DNA of 64,000 bases. Origin: Bradyrhizobium sp. RD5-C2. Lineage in GTDB: Bacteria > Pseudomonadota > Alphaproteobacteria > Rhizobiales > Xanthobacteraceae. This document shows, piece after piece, positions 9,252-17,966 of this stretch; the first letter of the stretch is position 1, and each line of letters starts with the position of its first letter. The notes beneath the pieces were generated by a model. The model was not told the DNA's origin, did no database searches, and saw only the letters and a program-made list of their open reading frames with translations. A program made the position numbers and the translations under genes. The stretch lies in NCBI RefSeq assembly GCF_019972155.1, contig NZ_BOVL01000005.1:340882-404881 (forward strand), given 5' to 3'.

Positions 9252-9267
9252 TGTACTTATTAGTACA
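9252..9267. promoter_or_regulatory. candidate TetR operator TGTACTTATTAGTACA
   Basis: The arms TGTAC and GTACA are perfect inverted repeats around a 6-base AT spacer, 23 bases ahead of the reductase start codon. A related half site, ATGTACT, lies at 9177-9183 just upstream of the regulator's own start. Size and symmetry fit a TetR dimer site. Confidence 0.7.
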
Positions 9268-9290
9268 TAACGAAATCGGGAGTTGCTGCC

Positions 9291-10268
9291 ATGAAGGCTG
9301 TTCAAGTCGTTGCGTTCGGACGTGCCCAGGATGTGGTCAAGCTCAACGAGGTGCCCGACGTCGGCAGTCCGGGCCCCAGCGAGGTCGTGGTCGCGGTGGA
9401 GGCCGCGCCGATCAATAACTCGGATTTCATGATCATCGCCGGGCGCTACGGCTATCTGCCGACGCCGCCGGCGACTCTCGGGATCGAGGGCGTCGGGCGG
9501 GTCGTCGCCGCGGGATCGCAAGTCAAGAAACTCAAGGTCGGCGATCGCACGCTGATCCCGTTCACCGTCCCGACCTGGACCGAACGCGTCAAGTTCACGG
9601 CGTCCTGGCAGCGGCCGCTGCCCGAGAAGGCGGATGTCCGGCAACTCTCGATGATCGCGGTCAATCCGGCGACCGCTTATCTGCTGCTGACCGATTTCGT
9701 GAAGATCCCGCATGGCGGCTGGGTGATCCAGAACGGCGCCAATTCAGCGACCGCGCGCGCCGTGATTGCGGTTGCCAAATCGCTCGGGCTGAAGACGGTC
9801 AACGTCGTCCGGCGCGAGGAGGTCGTCGACGAGGTCAAGGCGGTCGGCGGCGATATCGTGCTGGTCGACGGGCCGGATCTCGCCAAGCGGGTGGCGAAGG
9901 AGACCGGCAGCGCGCCGATCCTGCTGGCGCTCGACGTCGTCGGCGGCACGTCCGCCTTGAACCTGATGAACTGCCTGGCGCCGAAGGCTATGCTCGTCAT
10001 CTACAGCGCGATGAGCGGACAGCCGTTCTCCGGCTCGGCCTTGAGCGTGATCTTCAATGAAGTGTCCGTCCGCGGCTTCTGGCTCGGCCATTGGGGCAAG
10101 ACTGCAACCGACGAAGCCTTGGCCAAAATGTACGACCATCTCGTGCCGATGGTCGCATCCGGCGCGATCAGCGCGCCGGTTGTCGGGAGCTACGGCCTCG
10201 AGGGATTCCCGGAGGCCATCGCGCAGGCGGCAGCATTCAAGGGCAAGGTCATCTTCACGCCGAACTAG
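9291..10268 (+). CDS. zinc-independent MDR-family reductase (enoyl-reductase/quinone-oxidoreductase-like)
   Basis: A 325-residue medium-chain dehydrogenase/reductase. The GroES-like half has PGPSEVVVAVEAAPINNSD and LGIEGVGRVV. The nucleotide half has VIQNGANSATARAVIAVAKSLG, the variant Rossmann motif of mitochondrial-type 2-enoyl thioester reductases. The zinc-binding Cys/His set of alcohol dehydrogenases is absent, so NADPH-dependent reduction of an activated double bond or quinone is expected. GGGAG precedes the ATG. Control by the divergent TetR gene is likely. Confidence 0.85.
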   Translation: MKAVQVVAFGRAQDVVKLNEVPDVGSPGPSEVVVAVEAAPINNSDFMIIAGRYGYLPTPPATLGIEGVGRVVAAGSQVKKLKVGDRTLIPFTVPTWTERVKFTASWQRPLPEKADVRQLSMIAVNPATAYLLLTDFVKIPHGGWVIQNGANSATARAVIAVAKSLGLKTVNVVRREEVVDEVKAVGGDIVLVDGPDLAKRVAKETGSAPILLALDVVGGTSALNLMNCLAPKAMLVIYSAMSGQPFSGSALSVIFNEVSVRGFWLGHWGKTATDEALAKMYDHLVPMVASGAISAPVVGSYGLEGFPEAIAQAAAFKGKVIFTPN

Positions 10269-10295
10269 AGCATATCGGGCGAAGCCGCAGCGCCG

Positions 10296-12296
10296 CTAGA
10301 CGATGGTCGTGAGCACGAATGCGTGCCAGGAGCCCCAGTCGATGCCGTCGAACGCGCGCACATACATCGGCTCGGCGCCGGTGGCCGCGCCGCCGCGGAC
10401 CCACACGTCATCGACAGCAGCGGCGCTGACGTCGATGATGGTGCTGGCTGCCCAATGCGAATTCGCGGAAGTCCAGAAGTAGCCGCTGTCGGCGGTATTG
10501 CCGCCGTCGAAGAACTGATACTCGGTCGCGGGATTTGCGTCGACATCGGAGTAGGACAACAAATTGCTGACCTGGCTCCACTCGTTGACGTGCAAGGTCT
10601 GATCGCTGATCGAAGCGACCGGCGCGTGGTTCGGCAGCGAGGTCAGGATAAAGCTGTCCCAATTGCTCCAAGCGGTCCCGTCGAAGGCCCGCACATACAT
10701 GGTTTCGGAACCGCCGGCGGTGCCGCCTTGCACCCAGATATTGGCCAGATCGGACGATGCAACGTCGATGGGGGTGCTGGCTGCCCAGTGTGAATTGGCG
10801 GGGGTCCAGAAATAGGCGCTGTTGGCGGCACTGCCGCCGTCCCAGAACTGGTACTTGGTGATCGCATCGCCGTCGGCGTCGGATGCCGTCGTCCAGTTGA
10901 CGAGCTGCGCCCACTGCGCGGCGTTCAGCGAATGATCGCTGATCGTAACCGTCGGGGCGGTGTTGGTGGACGTCACGATAAAGGGGTCCCAATTGCCCCA
11001 CGCGGTCCCGTCGAAGGCTCGCACATACATGGTCTCGGAGCCGGGCGTCGAGCCGCCCTGAAGCCAGAGGTTGTCCAGGTCGGACGCCGAAACGTCAATC
11101 GGGGTGCTGGCCGCCCAGTGCGCATTGGTCGGTGTCCAGAAATAGGCGCTGGTCGCGCCCGTACCGCCGTCCCAGAATTGATACTTGGTGATCGTATCAC
11201 CCTCGGCATCGCTGGTGCTGAGCCAAGCCTCCGGCTTGACCCATTGATTGACGTGAACCGACTGGTCGTTGATGGTCGCGACCGGCGGCGTGTTGACCGT
11301 CGACGTCAGCGTGAAGGTATCCCAATTGCTCCACGTGGTGCCGTCGAACCCCCTGACCCACATCGTCTCGGAGCCGGTCGCCGAGCCGCCCTGGATCCAG
11401 ACATTGGCGAGGTCCGCGGCAGAAACGTCGATCACGGTGTTGGCGTCCCAGTGGGAATTGGTCGGAGTCCAGAAATAGGCGCTGGTCGCGGCTGTGCCGC
11501 TGTCCCAGAACTGGTACTTCGTGATCGTATCGTTGTCGGCATCCGACGTCGTCAACCAGTTGCCGACGGTGGCCCACTGGCCCATGTGCACGGAATGGTC
11601 GCCGCTCGTCACGACGGGGGCCGTGTTCGTCGACGTCAACGTGAAGGTATCCCAGTTGCTCCAGTCCGTTCCGTCGAACGCTCTCACCCACATGGTCTCG
11701 GAACCGGTCGTGGAGCCGCCCTGGACCCAGACATTGGCGAGATCGGCGGCCGAAACGTCGATCGTCGTGTTGGCAGCCCAGTGGGAATTGGTGGGAGTCC
11801 AGAAATACGCGCTGGTGGCGGCCGTTCCGCTGTCCCAGAACTGGTACTTGGTCGCAGCATCGCTGTTGGCGTCGGAGTAGTTCAGCCAGTTCGTGACCTG
11901 CGCCCATGTGTTGGTGTGCAACTGCTGGTCGTTGATCGTGGCGACGGGCGGCGTGTTTGGAATCGTCGTGAAGGTGAACGCGGTCCAGTTGCTCCAGTCC
12001 GTCCCGTCGGAGGCGCGTGCCCAGAGTGCCTCGGAGCCTCCGACCGAGCCGGCACGCACCCACACATCGGAGAGATCGGACGCTGCAACATCGATGACGG
12101 TGCCGGCATCCCAATGGCTATTGCTGGGAGTCCAGAAATAGCCGCTGGTCGCGGACGTGCCACTGTCAAAGAACTGAAAGCTCTGCGCGGGATTGCCGTC
12201 GGCGTCGAAATAAGTCAGCCATGGCTGCATCTTCTGCCACTGATTGTACAACAGGCTGTGGCTGCCAATCGTGACGACCGGTGCGGTATTGGCCAT
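10296..12296 (-). CDS. protein made of six tandem ~110-residue repeats
   Basis: A 666-residue protein consisting almost wholly of six imperfect repeats of 110-111 residues after Met-Ala. Each unit starts with NT(A/P)PV(V/A)T, continues with a helix-like LHTNTWAQVTNWL segment, then YQFWDSG, YFWTPTNSHW, IDVSAADLANVWVQGGS and ends with WVRAFDGTDWSNWDTFTLTS. There is no signal peptide, enzyme motif or separate C-terminal domain. Such W/D/G/N-rich repeats are typical of secreted adhesin-like or type I secreted proteins in rhizobia. No secretion genes are nearby. Start chosen at 12296, which follows ACGAGGACG. An upstream ATG at 12398 lacks support. Confidence 0.85.
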   Translation of the reverse strand: MANTAPVVTIGSHSLLYNQWQKMQPWLTYFDADGNPAQSFQFFDSGTSATSGYFWTPSNSHWDAGTVIDVAASDLSDVWVRAGSVGGSEALWARASDGTDWSNWTAFTFTTIPNTPPVATINDQQLHTNTWAQVTNWLNYSDANSDAATKYQFWDSGTAATSAYFWTPTNSHWAANTTIDVSAADLANVWVQGGSTTGSETMWVRAFDGTDWSNWDTFTLTSTNTAPVVTSGDHSVHMGQWATVGNWLTTSDADNDTITKYQFWDSGTAATSAYFWTPTNSHWDANTVIDVSAADLANVWIQGGSATGSETMWVRGFDGTTWSNWDTFTLTSTVNTPPVATINDQSVHVNQWVKPEAWLSTSDAEGDTITKYQFWDGGTGATSAYFWTPTNAHWAASTPIDVSASDLDNLWLQGGSTPGSETMYVRAFDGTAWGNWDPFIVTSTNTAPTVTISDHSLNAAQWAQLVNWTTASDADGDAITKYQFWDGGSAANSAYFWTPANSHWAASTPIDVASSDLANIWVQGGTAGGSETMYVRAFDGTAWSNWDSFILTSLPNHAPVASISDQTLHVNEWSQVSNLLSYSDVDANPATEYQFFDGGNTADSGYFWTSANSHWAASTIIDVSAAAVDDVWVRGGAATGAEPMYVRAFDGIDWGSWHAFVLTTIV

Positions 12297-12663
12297 GGTT
12301 TGCGTCCTCGTGGTGCGCCGGTCGAAGCCGGCTAATGTCCAAGGTGCAAGGCAATCAATTTTTTGCTCGCGAAGGCGCTGGTGCTGAACCAGCGTCATTG
12401 GGCCGAGAGCAGCGCATCAAAAAAGCAGACAGTATCGAGATCAGGATCGCAGGATTTGAGCGCGTCATCTATGACCGGCGTCACACCCGCTGGCCGAGCC
12501 AACTGCGGCAAAACGTCCTAGACCTCGCTTCGTAACCACGTCACAGAGGGGGCTCCGTTCACGGAGTTCGCGCGGCGGAGCATCGATCGCGAGACGATGA
12601 TCGCGGCGCGCCAAGCTGCCCGCACTCAGAGAACGATGTCCGGTGCGGGCAGAGGCTCGACGT
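12297..12663. other. 367-base intergenic stretch without a supported gene
   Basis: Between the divergently spaced repeat-protein start and the membrane-protein stop. Short open frames here on both strands have no ribosome site or recognisable product. It should contain the promoter of the repeat protein. I see no strong palindrome. Confidence 0.6.
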
Positions 12664-13434
12664 TCACGCGTGTTCACCGGCTCGCTGCGGCAGGATGAAG
12701 ACCAGGGCCGCGATCGCAGCGGCGAGAGCGATTGATGCCGTGTAGCGGCTGAGCGCAAGGCCGCCGTGATCCAGCGGCTTGTCGAGGAAATCGCCGACGG
12801 TGGCGCCGAGCGGCCGGGTCAGGACGAAGGCGATCCAGAACAGCACTGTGTGCGATATTCTGGTCCAGAGATAGGCGGCGGCGACGATGGCGATGCCTGC
12901 GGCGAACACGACGGCGCCGCCGCCATAGCCGAGGCCGGTGGAATCGGCCATCCAGTCGCCGAGCGCGGTGCCCAGCGTCTGCGAGAACAGGATCGTGATC
13001 CAGTAGAAGGTTTCGGCCGCCTTGTTGTCGATCGATGCGATCGAGACCGTTCCCATGGTGCGATACCATGCAACAAGGGACGCAACGAGCAGGCCGGCGA
13101 GCAGCGATGAGCCGCCGAGATATCCGATGCCGAGCGAACGGTCGACGAAATCAGCAAAGGTCGTGCCGACGGTCGTGGTCGCGATGATCACCGTCCAGTA
13201 GAGAGCCGGATGAAGGCGCTTCGCCGCCATCTGCGCTGCGACGGCAGCAGCGAAGATGACTGCGAAGATCGCGGTGCCGCCGAGATAGCCGAGATTCATC
13301 GACATCGTGACGGCGTCGCCGCCGGTCTCGCCGAGCGTGGTGGCGAGAATCTTGATGGTCCAGAAGCCGAGCGTGACGGCGGGGACCTTTGCCGCGCGCT
13401 CGTCCGCGGCGGTGTCGTGCAATAACAATTCCAT
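12664..13434 (-). CDS. COG4705-type polytopic membrane protein, copy 1
   Basis: A 256-residue integral membrane protein with about eight hydrophobic helices. It has a recurring motif in each pair of helices: KILATTLGETGGDAVTMSMNLGY, TTTVGTTFADFVDRSLGIGY, SQTLGTALGDWMADSTGLGY (each shown in part) and LTRPLGATVGDFL. The conserved Thr-Gly-Glu-Asp set inside the membrane suggests ion or metal binding, but no function is established that I know of. It is the last gene of a three-gene run whose first gene is a paralogue. Confidence 0.8.
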   Translation of the reverse strand: MELLLHDTAADERAAKVPAVTLGFWTIKILATTLGETGGDAVTMSMNLGYLGGTAIFAVIFAAAVAAQMAAKRLHPALYWTVIIATTTVGTTFADFVDRSLGIGYLGGSSLLAGLLVASLVAWYRTMGTVSIASIDNKAAETFYWITILFSQTLGTALGDWMADSTGLGYGGGAVVFAAGIAIVAAAYLWTRISHTVLFWIAFVLTRPLGATVGDFLDKPLDHGGLALSRYTASIALAAAIAALVFILPQRAGEHA

Positions 13435-13463
13435 GGGGTTCTTTCGCTCCGGGAGGCCGGGTC

Positions 13464-13485
13464 GCCGGCGGACGATGCCGCCGGC
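13464..13485. terminator. GC-rich hairpin between the secreted protein and membrane protein copy 1
   Basis: A perfect 8-base stem, GCCGGCGG with CCGCCGGC and a 6-base loop. There is no following U-run on the minus strand, so it is more likely an mRNA processing or attenuation hairpin than a full terminator. Confidence 0.4.
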
Positions 13486-13512
13486 GGGTGGTCGAAATGC
13501 TGGATGGAGAGA

Positions 13513-13911
13513 TCAGGCCTTCATCGAGTCCATGATCGACAGCAGCTCGGCGAGCGCCTTCTTGCACTTGGCCGCATCCGGATTGGTCTCACGCACCGCT
13601 TCGAGCGCGCGATCGATCGCCTTGTCGACCGTGTGCCAGTCCGCGGCCGCACGCGGCTTCAATCCGGCTTCCGCTTCGTCCCATTTGGTCTCGAGATCCT
13701 TGATCCGCGTCTTGGCGCCGACGAGGTCCCCCTTGTCGACCAGTGCCGCGACATCTGCAGCGATGTTGCGAAATGGCGCCAGGTCGCCGAGCCTGGAGGC
13801 GGCCGTCTGCGTGTGAGGCAGCAGTCTGAGGCCTGCGTTGGCATCGGGGAGCGGCTGGATCACTGCGAGCGCAACAATCGCCGTCGCCAAGCTGAGTGTC
13901 GTCTTGTTCAT
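13513..13911 (-). CDS. small secreted helical protein between the two membrane paralogues
   Basis: A 132-residue protein. The signal peptide is [19 protein letters not shown], with cleavage probably after ANA. The mature part is alpha-helical and charged ([31 protein letters not shown] split around the middle) with a single cysteine (AAKCKKAL). A strong AAAGGAGA ribosome site precedes the ATG. The function is unknown. Its position between two COG4705 paralogues suggests a periplasmic partner of those membrane proteins. Confidence 0.8.
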   Translation of the reverse strand: MNKTTLSLATAIVALAVIQPLPDANAGLRLLPHTQTAASRLGDLAPFRNIAADVAALVDKGDLVGAKTRIKDLETKWDEAEAGLKPRAAADWHTVDKAIDRALEAVRETNPDAAKCKKALAELLSIMDSMKA

Positions 13912-13965
13912 CGTGGTTCTCCTTTGTGGGGGCTTCGATTGATGTCGGTCGGGACGCAGTTGAAC

Positions 13966-14751
13966 TCACGCGCCGGGCGATGCCTCGGGCTTGCGGCCGG
14001 CGTCGCCTTCGAACGACAGCCAGGCGACCAGCGCGACGATCACCGTCAGGAAGGCGAGGCTGGTGTAGATCGTGCCGAAGCCGAGGCCGCCATATTCGCG
14101 GGCCTGGGACAGCAGATCGCCGAATGATGCGCCGAGCGGACGCGTCAGGATGTAGGCGAGCCAGAAGGTCAGCACCGCGTTAGCGCCGAGCGCATAGGCC
14201 GCCGCGATGACTGCGATGAGTGCTGTGAACGCGACCACCCCGACGTTGAAGCCAAGGCCCAGCGCTTCGGTCGCAAGATCACCCGCAGCCGTGCCGAGCG
14301 CGAATGTGAACAGGATCGCGGCCCAGTAGAACAATTCGCGCCGTTGGGTCACGATGCTGTGGATCGACAGCGTCCGTTCGACCGAAAACCAGATCGCGAA
14401 GGTCGCGGCCAAAGCGATCGCGAAGGCGGCCGTGCTGACATAAAGGCTGATCTCGAGCTTGTCGGTCATCGCATCGGTAATCTGCGTCCCGACGATGCTG
14501 ACGAGCACGACCGTCAGCCAGTAGACCCACGGCACGTAGCGGTCCATCCGCAATTGGATGGCCAGCACTGCGGCTAGCAGCGTCATCATCAGCAGGCCGG
14601 TTACGCTGGTGCCAAGGCCGACATGGACGGCGAGGTAATCGGCGCCGGTCTCGCCGACGGTGGTCGACATGATCTTGATCAGCCAGAAGACGAGGGTGAC
14701 TTCGGGGACCTTGTTCAGCATGCTGCGGCCGATCGGTCTGATATCCAGCAC
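13966..14751 (-). CDS. COG4705-type polytopic membrane protein, copy 2
   Basis: A 261-residue paralogue of the 12664-13434 product with the same repeated motif: IKIMSTTVGETGADYLAVHVGLG, SIVGTQITDAMTDKLE, FALGTAAGDLATEALGLGF (in parts) and LTRPLGASFGDLL. About eight membrane helices. The start is a GTG at 14751 with GGAG eight bases upstream. The later ATG at 14721 has no ribosome site and would cut the N-terminus. It heads the minus-strand run and is divergent from the two-component system, which probably controls it. Confidence 0.8.
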   Translation of the reverse strand: MLDIRPIGRSMLNKVPEVTLVFWLIKIMSTTVGETGADYLAVHVGLGTSVTGLLMMTLLAAVLAIQLRMDRYVPWVYWLTVVLVSIVGTQITDAMTDKLEISLYVSTAAFAIALAATFAIWFSVERTLSIHSIVTQRRELFYWAAILFTFALGTAAGDLATEALGLGFNVGVVAFTALIAVIAAAYALGANAVLTFWLAYILTRPLGASFGDLLSQAREYGGLGFGTIYTSLAFLTVIVALVAWLSFEGDAGRKPEASPGA

Positions 14752-14818
14752 GGTGTAAAGCTCCGCTTTTGAGAGTATCGGCGGTTCCGCCGAGTTCGAA
14801 AGCGAGCCTGCACGGCGA

Positions 14819-14891
14819 GACTTAGCCCCGGCTTAGGCGGGCGGCGCGGCCGCCATTTAAGCGCCGAAAGCCCCTAAGTTGCGGCTAAGTC
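14819..14891. promoter_or_regulatory. paired direct-repeat boxes (CTTAG, 11-bp phase) in the divergent promoter
   Basis: CTTAG occurs at 14821 and 14832 and, on the other strand, at 14874 and 14885. Each pair is spaced one helical turn (11 bases), as for a dimer of an OmpR-type regulator. The two 19-base arms GACTTAGCCCCGGCTTAGG (14819-14837) and CCTAAGTTGCGGCTAAGTC (14873-14891) are inverted copies differing at four internal positions. One pair points at each divergent gene, so the adjacent response regulator is the natural binder. Confidence 0.65.
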
Positions 14892-14988
14892 GAAACTGAT
14901 ATGATCGCGGAAGCGTCGCCGGCTGATCGGTGGACGCAGTTTCACCGGGGCCTACTCCCGGTGCGAATCGGGGATGGATTGCCAGGCG

Positions 14989-15651
14989 ATGCGGGTGCTC
15001 GTGGTGGAGGACGACAGGATGATCGGCGCCGCCGTCGTCGAGGCGCTGCGGGATGCGGCCTATGCGGTCGACTGGGTGCGCAATGGCGATCTCGCCATCG
15101 AAGCCAGCCGCAGCGAGACCTACGACATCGCGCTGCTCGATCTCGGCCTGCCATTGACCGACGGGCTCGACGTTCTCAAGGCGATCCGGGAGCGCGCTTC
15201 GCGCCTTCCGGTGATCATTCTCACCGCACGCGATGCGCTGAACGATCGCATTCGGGGACTTGATCTCGGCGCCGACGATTACCTGGTCAAGCCGTTCGAG
15301 ATCGCCGAGTTGCTGGCGCGCATGCGCGCGGTACTGCGGCGCGAGGGCAGCGGAGCGCCGCCGGTCCTGACCAACGGTGAGCTTCATCTCGACCCGGCCA
15401 CGCGGGAAGCTACTTTTTGCGAAGAAAAAGCCGTGCTCAGCGCACGCGAGTTCGCCCTGCTTCAGGCGCTGCTGGCGCGGCCGGGAACGATCCTGTCCCG
15501 TGCCGAGCTCGAGCGCCAGATCTACGGCTGGCGCGAGGAGGTCGAGAGCAACGCGGTCGAATTCCTGATCCACGCCGTGCGTAGAAAACTCGGCGCCGCG
15601 GCGATCAGAAACGTGCGCGGCGTCGGGTGGATGGTGGATCGTTCGAGATGA
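14989..15651 (+). CDS. OmpR/PhoB-type response regulator
   Basis: A 220-residue two-domain regulator. The receiver domain has the acidic pair Asp8-Asp9 (VVEDD), phospho-acceptor Asp51 (ALLDLGLPLTDG), the Thr in ILTARDAL and Lys in YLVKPFE. The winged-helix DNA-binding domain spans about residues 125-220, ending with AVEFLIHAVRRKLGAAAIRNVRGVGW (in parts). The start is MRVLVVEDD at 14989. An in-frame ATG at 14974 is also possible. Its stop overlaps the kinase start by 4 bases, so the two are translationally coupled. Confidence 0.93.
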   Translation: MRVLVVEDDRMIGAAVVEALRDAAYAVDWVRNGDLAIEASRSETYDIALLDLGLPLTDGLDVLKAIRERASRLPVIILTARDALNDRIRGLDLGADDYLVKPFEIAELLARMRAVLRREGSGAPPVLTNGELHLDPATREATFCEEKAVLSAREFALLQALLARPGTILSRAELERQIYGWREEVESNAVEFLIHAVRRKLGAAAIRNVRGVGWMVDRSR

Positions 15652-16952
15652 TGAGATCGCTGCGCGGGCGCCTGTTCGTCGGACTCACCGCGATCATCCT
15701 GCTGACCGGCGCCGTCGGCGGACTCCTGGCGTACAGATGGGCCTACAGCGAAGCGATCGAGATGCAGGACTCCGTCCTGATTCAGATCGGCAGCTTCGCG
15801 CTCAGCGCTCCGATCCGGCAAAGCCGCCCGGTCACCGGCATCGACGCGGAAGCCGAGGTCGCCGTCGTCGAGCTCGGCGAGGTGCCGCGCGGCGCCGCCG
15901 ATGAACGCCGGCTCTGGGGACTGACGGATGGGCTGCACAATGATGTCTATCACAGCCAGCCGGTGCGCGTGCTGCTTCGGACCCGGCCGGACGGCAGCCG
16001 CTTTGCGGTGACGCAGCAGACCGAGATCCGCACCGAGATCGCGGGCGACATGGCCGTACGCACGCTGTTGCCGATTGCGGCGTTGGTGCCGTGCCTTTTG
16101 CTGATGACGGCATTCGTGATCGCCCGATCGTTCCGGCCGATGTTGCGCCTCGCCGGCGATCTCGATGCGAGCAGGGTGGATGATGTCGGTGCCTTGCCGG
16201 TGACGGGCGCGCCGAGCGAGCTGCAACCGTTCCTCGGCTCGATCAACGGCTTGCTGGAGCGGGTGCGCGTCATGATGAACCAGCAAAGGCGTTTCATCGC
16301 CGACGCGGCCCATGAACTTCGAACGCCGGTCACCGCGCTCAGCCTGCAAGCGGAAAATCTCGCCTCCCTCGACATGCCGGCGGAGACGCGCGACCGGCTC
16401 GATGCGCTGAAGAGCGGCATGCGGCGCACCAAGCATCTGCTCGAGCAACTTCTCGCGCTGGCGCGTCAGGACGCTGCGCCGTCTGTCGTGAGCGCACCCG
16501 TGGAGCTGGACAAGATCGCGAAAGGCGTCGTCGCCGATCTGCTGCCGGAGGCCGCAGCGCGCAACATCGATCTCGGCTTCACGACGGTCGAGGTGGTCGC
16601 GGTGAACGGTGATGAGCTGTCCCTGATCTCGGCAGTCCGGAACCTGGTCGAGAACGCAATCAAGTTCACGCCGAACGGAGGGGCCGTCGATCTTGCCGTC
16701 GCCAGGGAGAACGGAATGGCCGTGATCCAGATCGAGGACACCGGACCGGGGATTGCGCCGCAGGATCTGGCGCGGATCGGCGAGCCGTTCTTCCGCGGCG
16801 GTCAGCCGAGCGGCGAGGGCGCCGGGCTCGGGCTCTCGATCGTGAAGCGCATCGTCGATCATGCCGCCGGTTCGGTCCTGTTCGAAAATGTGACCGGTGC
16901 CGGACGTTCGGGCCTGCGCGTGACCGTCAAGCTGCCGGCGAACACCGGGTGA
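15648..16952 (+). CDS. sensor histidine kinase of the two-component system
   Basis: A 434-residue membrane kinase. A first membrane helix lies near residues 9-31 and a second near 145-170, enclosing a periplasmic sensor region of about 115 residues. Then come a HAMP-like linker, the phospho-acceptor His222 in DAAHELRTPVTALSLQ, the N-box NLVENAIKF (about 330), DTGPGIA (about 364) and GEGAGLGLSIVKRI (about 385). The start overlaps the regulator's stop (ATGATGA). The stimulus is unknown. The divergent membrane/secreted gene set is the likely output. Confidence 0.93.
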   Translation: MMRSLRGRLFVGLTAIILLTGAVGGLLAYRWAYSEAIEMQDSVLIQIGSFALSAPIRQSRPVTGIDAEAEVAVVELGEVPRGAADERRLWGLTDGLHNDVYHSQPVRVLLRTRPDGSRFAVTQQTEIRTEIAGDMAVRTLLPIAALVPCLLLMTAFVIARSFRPMLRLAGDLDASRVDDVGALPVTGAPSELQPFLGSINGLLERVRVMMNQQRRFIADAAHELRTPVTALSLQAENLASLDMPAETRDRLDALKSGMRRTKHLLEQLLALARQDAAPSVVSAPVELDKIAKGVVADLLPEAAARNIDLGFTTVEVVAVNGDELSLISAVRNLVENAIKFTPNGGAVDLAVARENGMAVIQIEDTGPGIAPQDLARIGEPFFRGGQPSGEGAGLGLSIVKRIVDHAAGSVLFENVTGAGRSGLRVTVKLPANTG

Positions 16953-17139
16953 GGCCTGGCGGCCGGCAAAATGGGCGCCGGTCGCGCGGCATCATCGCCA
17001 TTGCATCTTGAGACCCGCCCGGACTATCGCTACCAGTGCAGTTCGGATGCGGGCTTTGCGAGCCGCCGGTGGAGACCGGTTCGGATGTCGCGGGGCCGAC
17101 GGAAGCAATGCCAGGCGCATTGGAGAAAGGACGTTTCTC

Positions 17140-17952
17140 ATGGCGAACACGACGGCGGAGCTTGAAGCGCTCCTGATGCAGCGGTCGCTGACCGATCCGC
17201 AGCTCCTGGCGACGGCCGAGGCCGCGTCGAATTTCCGGATCCTGCCGGATGCCGCGGTGATCAAGATCGGCGGCCAGAGCGTCATCGACCGCGGCCGCGC
17301 CGCGGTCTATCCGCTGGTCGACGAGATCGTCGCGGCCCGCAAGGCGCACAAGATGCTGATCGGGACCGGCGCGGGCACCCGCGCCCGCCATCTCTACTCG
17401 ATCGCGGCCGGGCTCAGATTGCCGGCCGGCGTGCTCTCGCAGCTCGGCGCCTCGGTTGCCGATCAGAACGCCGTGATGCTGGGCCAGCTTTTGGCCAAGC
17501 ACGGCATCTCCGCGGTCAGCGGCGCCGGGCTTTCGGCTGTGCCGCTCTATCTTGCCGAGGTGAACGCGGTGATCTTCAGCGGCATGCCGCCTTACGGGCT
17601 GTGGATGCGGCCCGCAGCCGAGGGCATGATCCCGCCCTACCGCACCGACGCCGGATGTTTCCTGGTCGCCGAGCAGTTCGGTTGCAAGTCGATGATCTAT
17701 GTGAAGGACGAGAACGGCCTCTACACCGCGAACCCCAAGACCTCGAAGGGCGCCACCTTCATTCCGAAGATCTCGGTCGCCGAGATGAAGGCGAAGGGAT
17801 TGCAGGATTCGATCCTCGAATTCCCGGTGCTCGATCTGCTCGCCACCGCACGCCATGTCCGCCAGGTGCAGGTCGTCAATGGCCTCGTCTCCGGCAATCT
17901 CACCCGCGCGCTCGCGGGCGAGCATGTCGGCACCATCATCACCGCGAACTGA
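17140..17952 (+). CDS. mosB: molybdenum storage protein subunit beta
   Basis: A 270-residue amino-acid-kinase-fold protein that matches the Azotobacter vinelandii MosB sequence as I remember it over its full length and to the same length. Landmarks are [79 protein letters not shown] and [19 protein letters not shown]. With MosA it forms an (alpha-beta)3 cage that packs molybdate as polynuclear oxide clusters using ATP. GGAGAAAGG precedes the ATG at 17140. The long upstream frame from 17008 is not coding. mosA follows 14 bases later. Confidence 0.95.
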   Translation: MANTTAELEALLMQRSLTDPQLLATAEAASNFRILPDAAVIKIGGQSVIDRGRAAVYPLVDEIVAARKAHKMLIGTGAGTRARHLYSIAAGLRLPAGVLSQLGASVADQNAVMLGQLLAKHGISAVSGAGLSAVPLYLAEVNAVIFSGMPPYGLWMRPAAEGMIPPYRTDAGCFLVAEQFGCKSMIYVKDENGLYTANPKTSKGATFIPKISVAEMKAKGLQDSILEFPVLDLLATARHVRQVQVVNGLVSGNLTRALAGEHVGTIITAN

Positions 17953-17966
17953 GCAGGGACACGACC

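Noticed and set aside
10296..12296. Tandem repeats considered as a CRISPR or satellite array
   Set aside because: The period is 330-333 bases, the units are coding and diverged, and there are no spacer-repeat blocks.
10932..12335. A 467-codon open frame opposite the six-repeat protein
   Set aside because: It arises because the repeated, GC-rich codons have no stops on the other strand. It is Arg/Gly/Val-rich, repeats with the same period, and has no ribosome site.
16953..17139. A ModE box upstream of mosB
   Set aside because: ATCGCTA occurs near 17027 but the second half at the right distance is absent, so only a half site is present.
17008..17139. A 44-residue N-terminal extension of MosB
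   Set aside because: Known MosB begins [12 protein letters not shown], and GGAGAAAGG sits just before that ATG.
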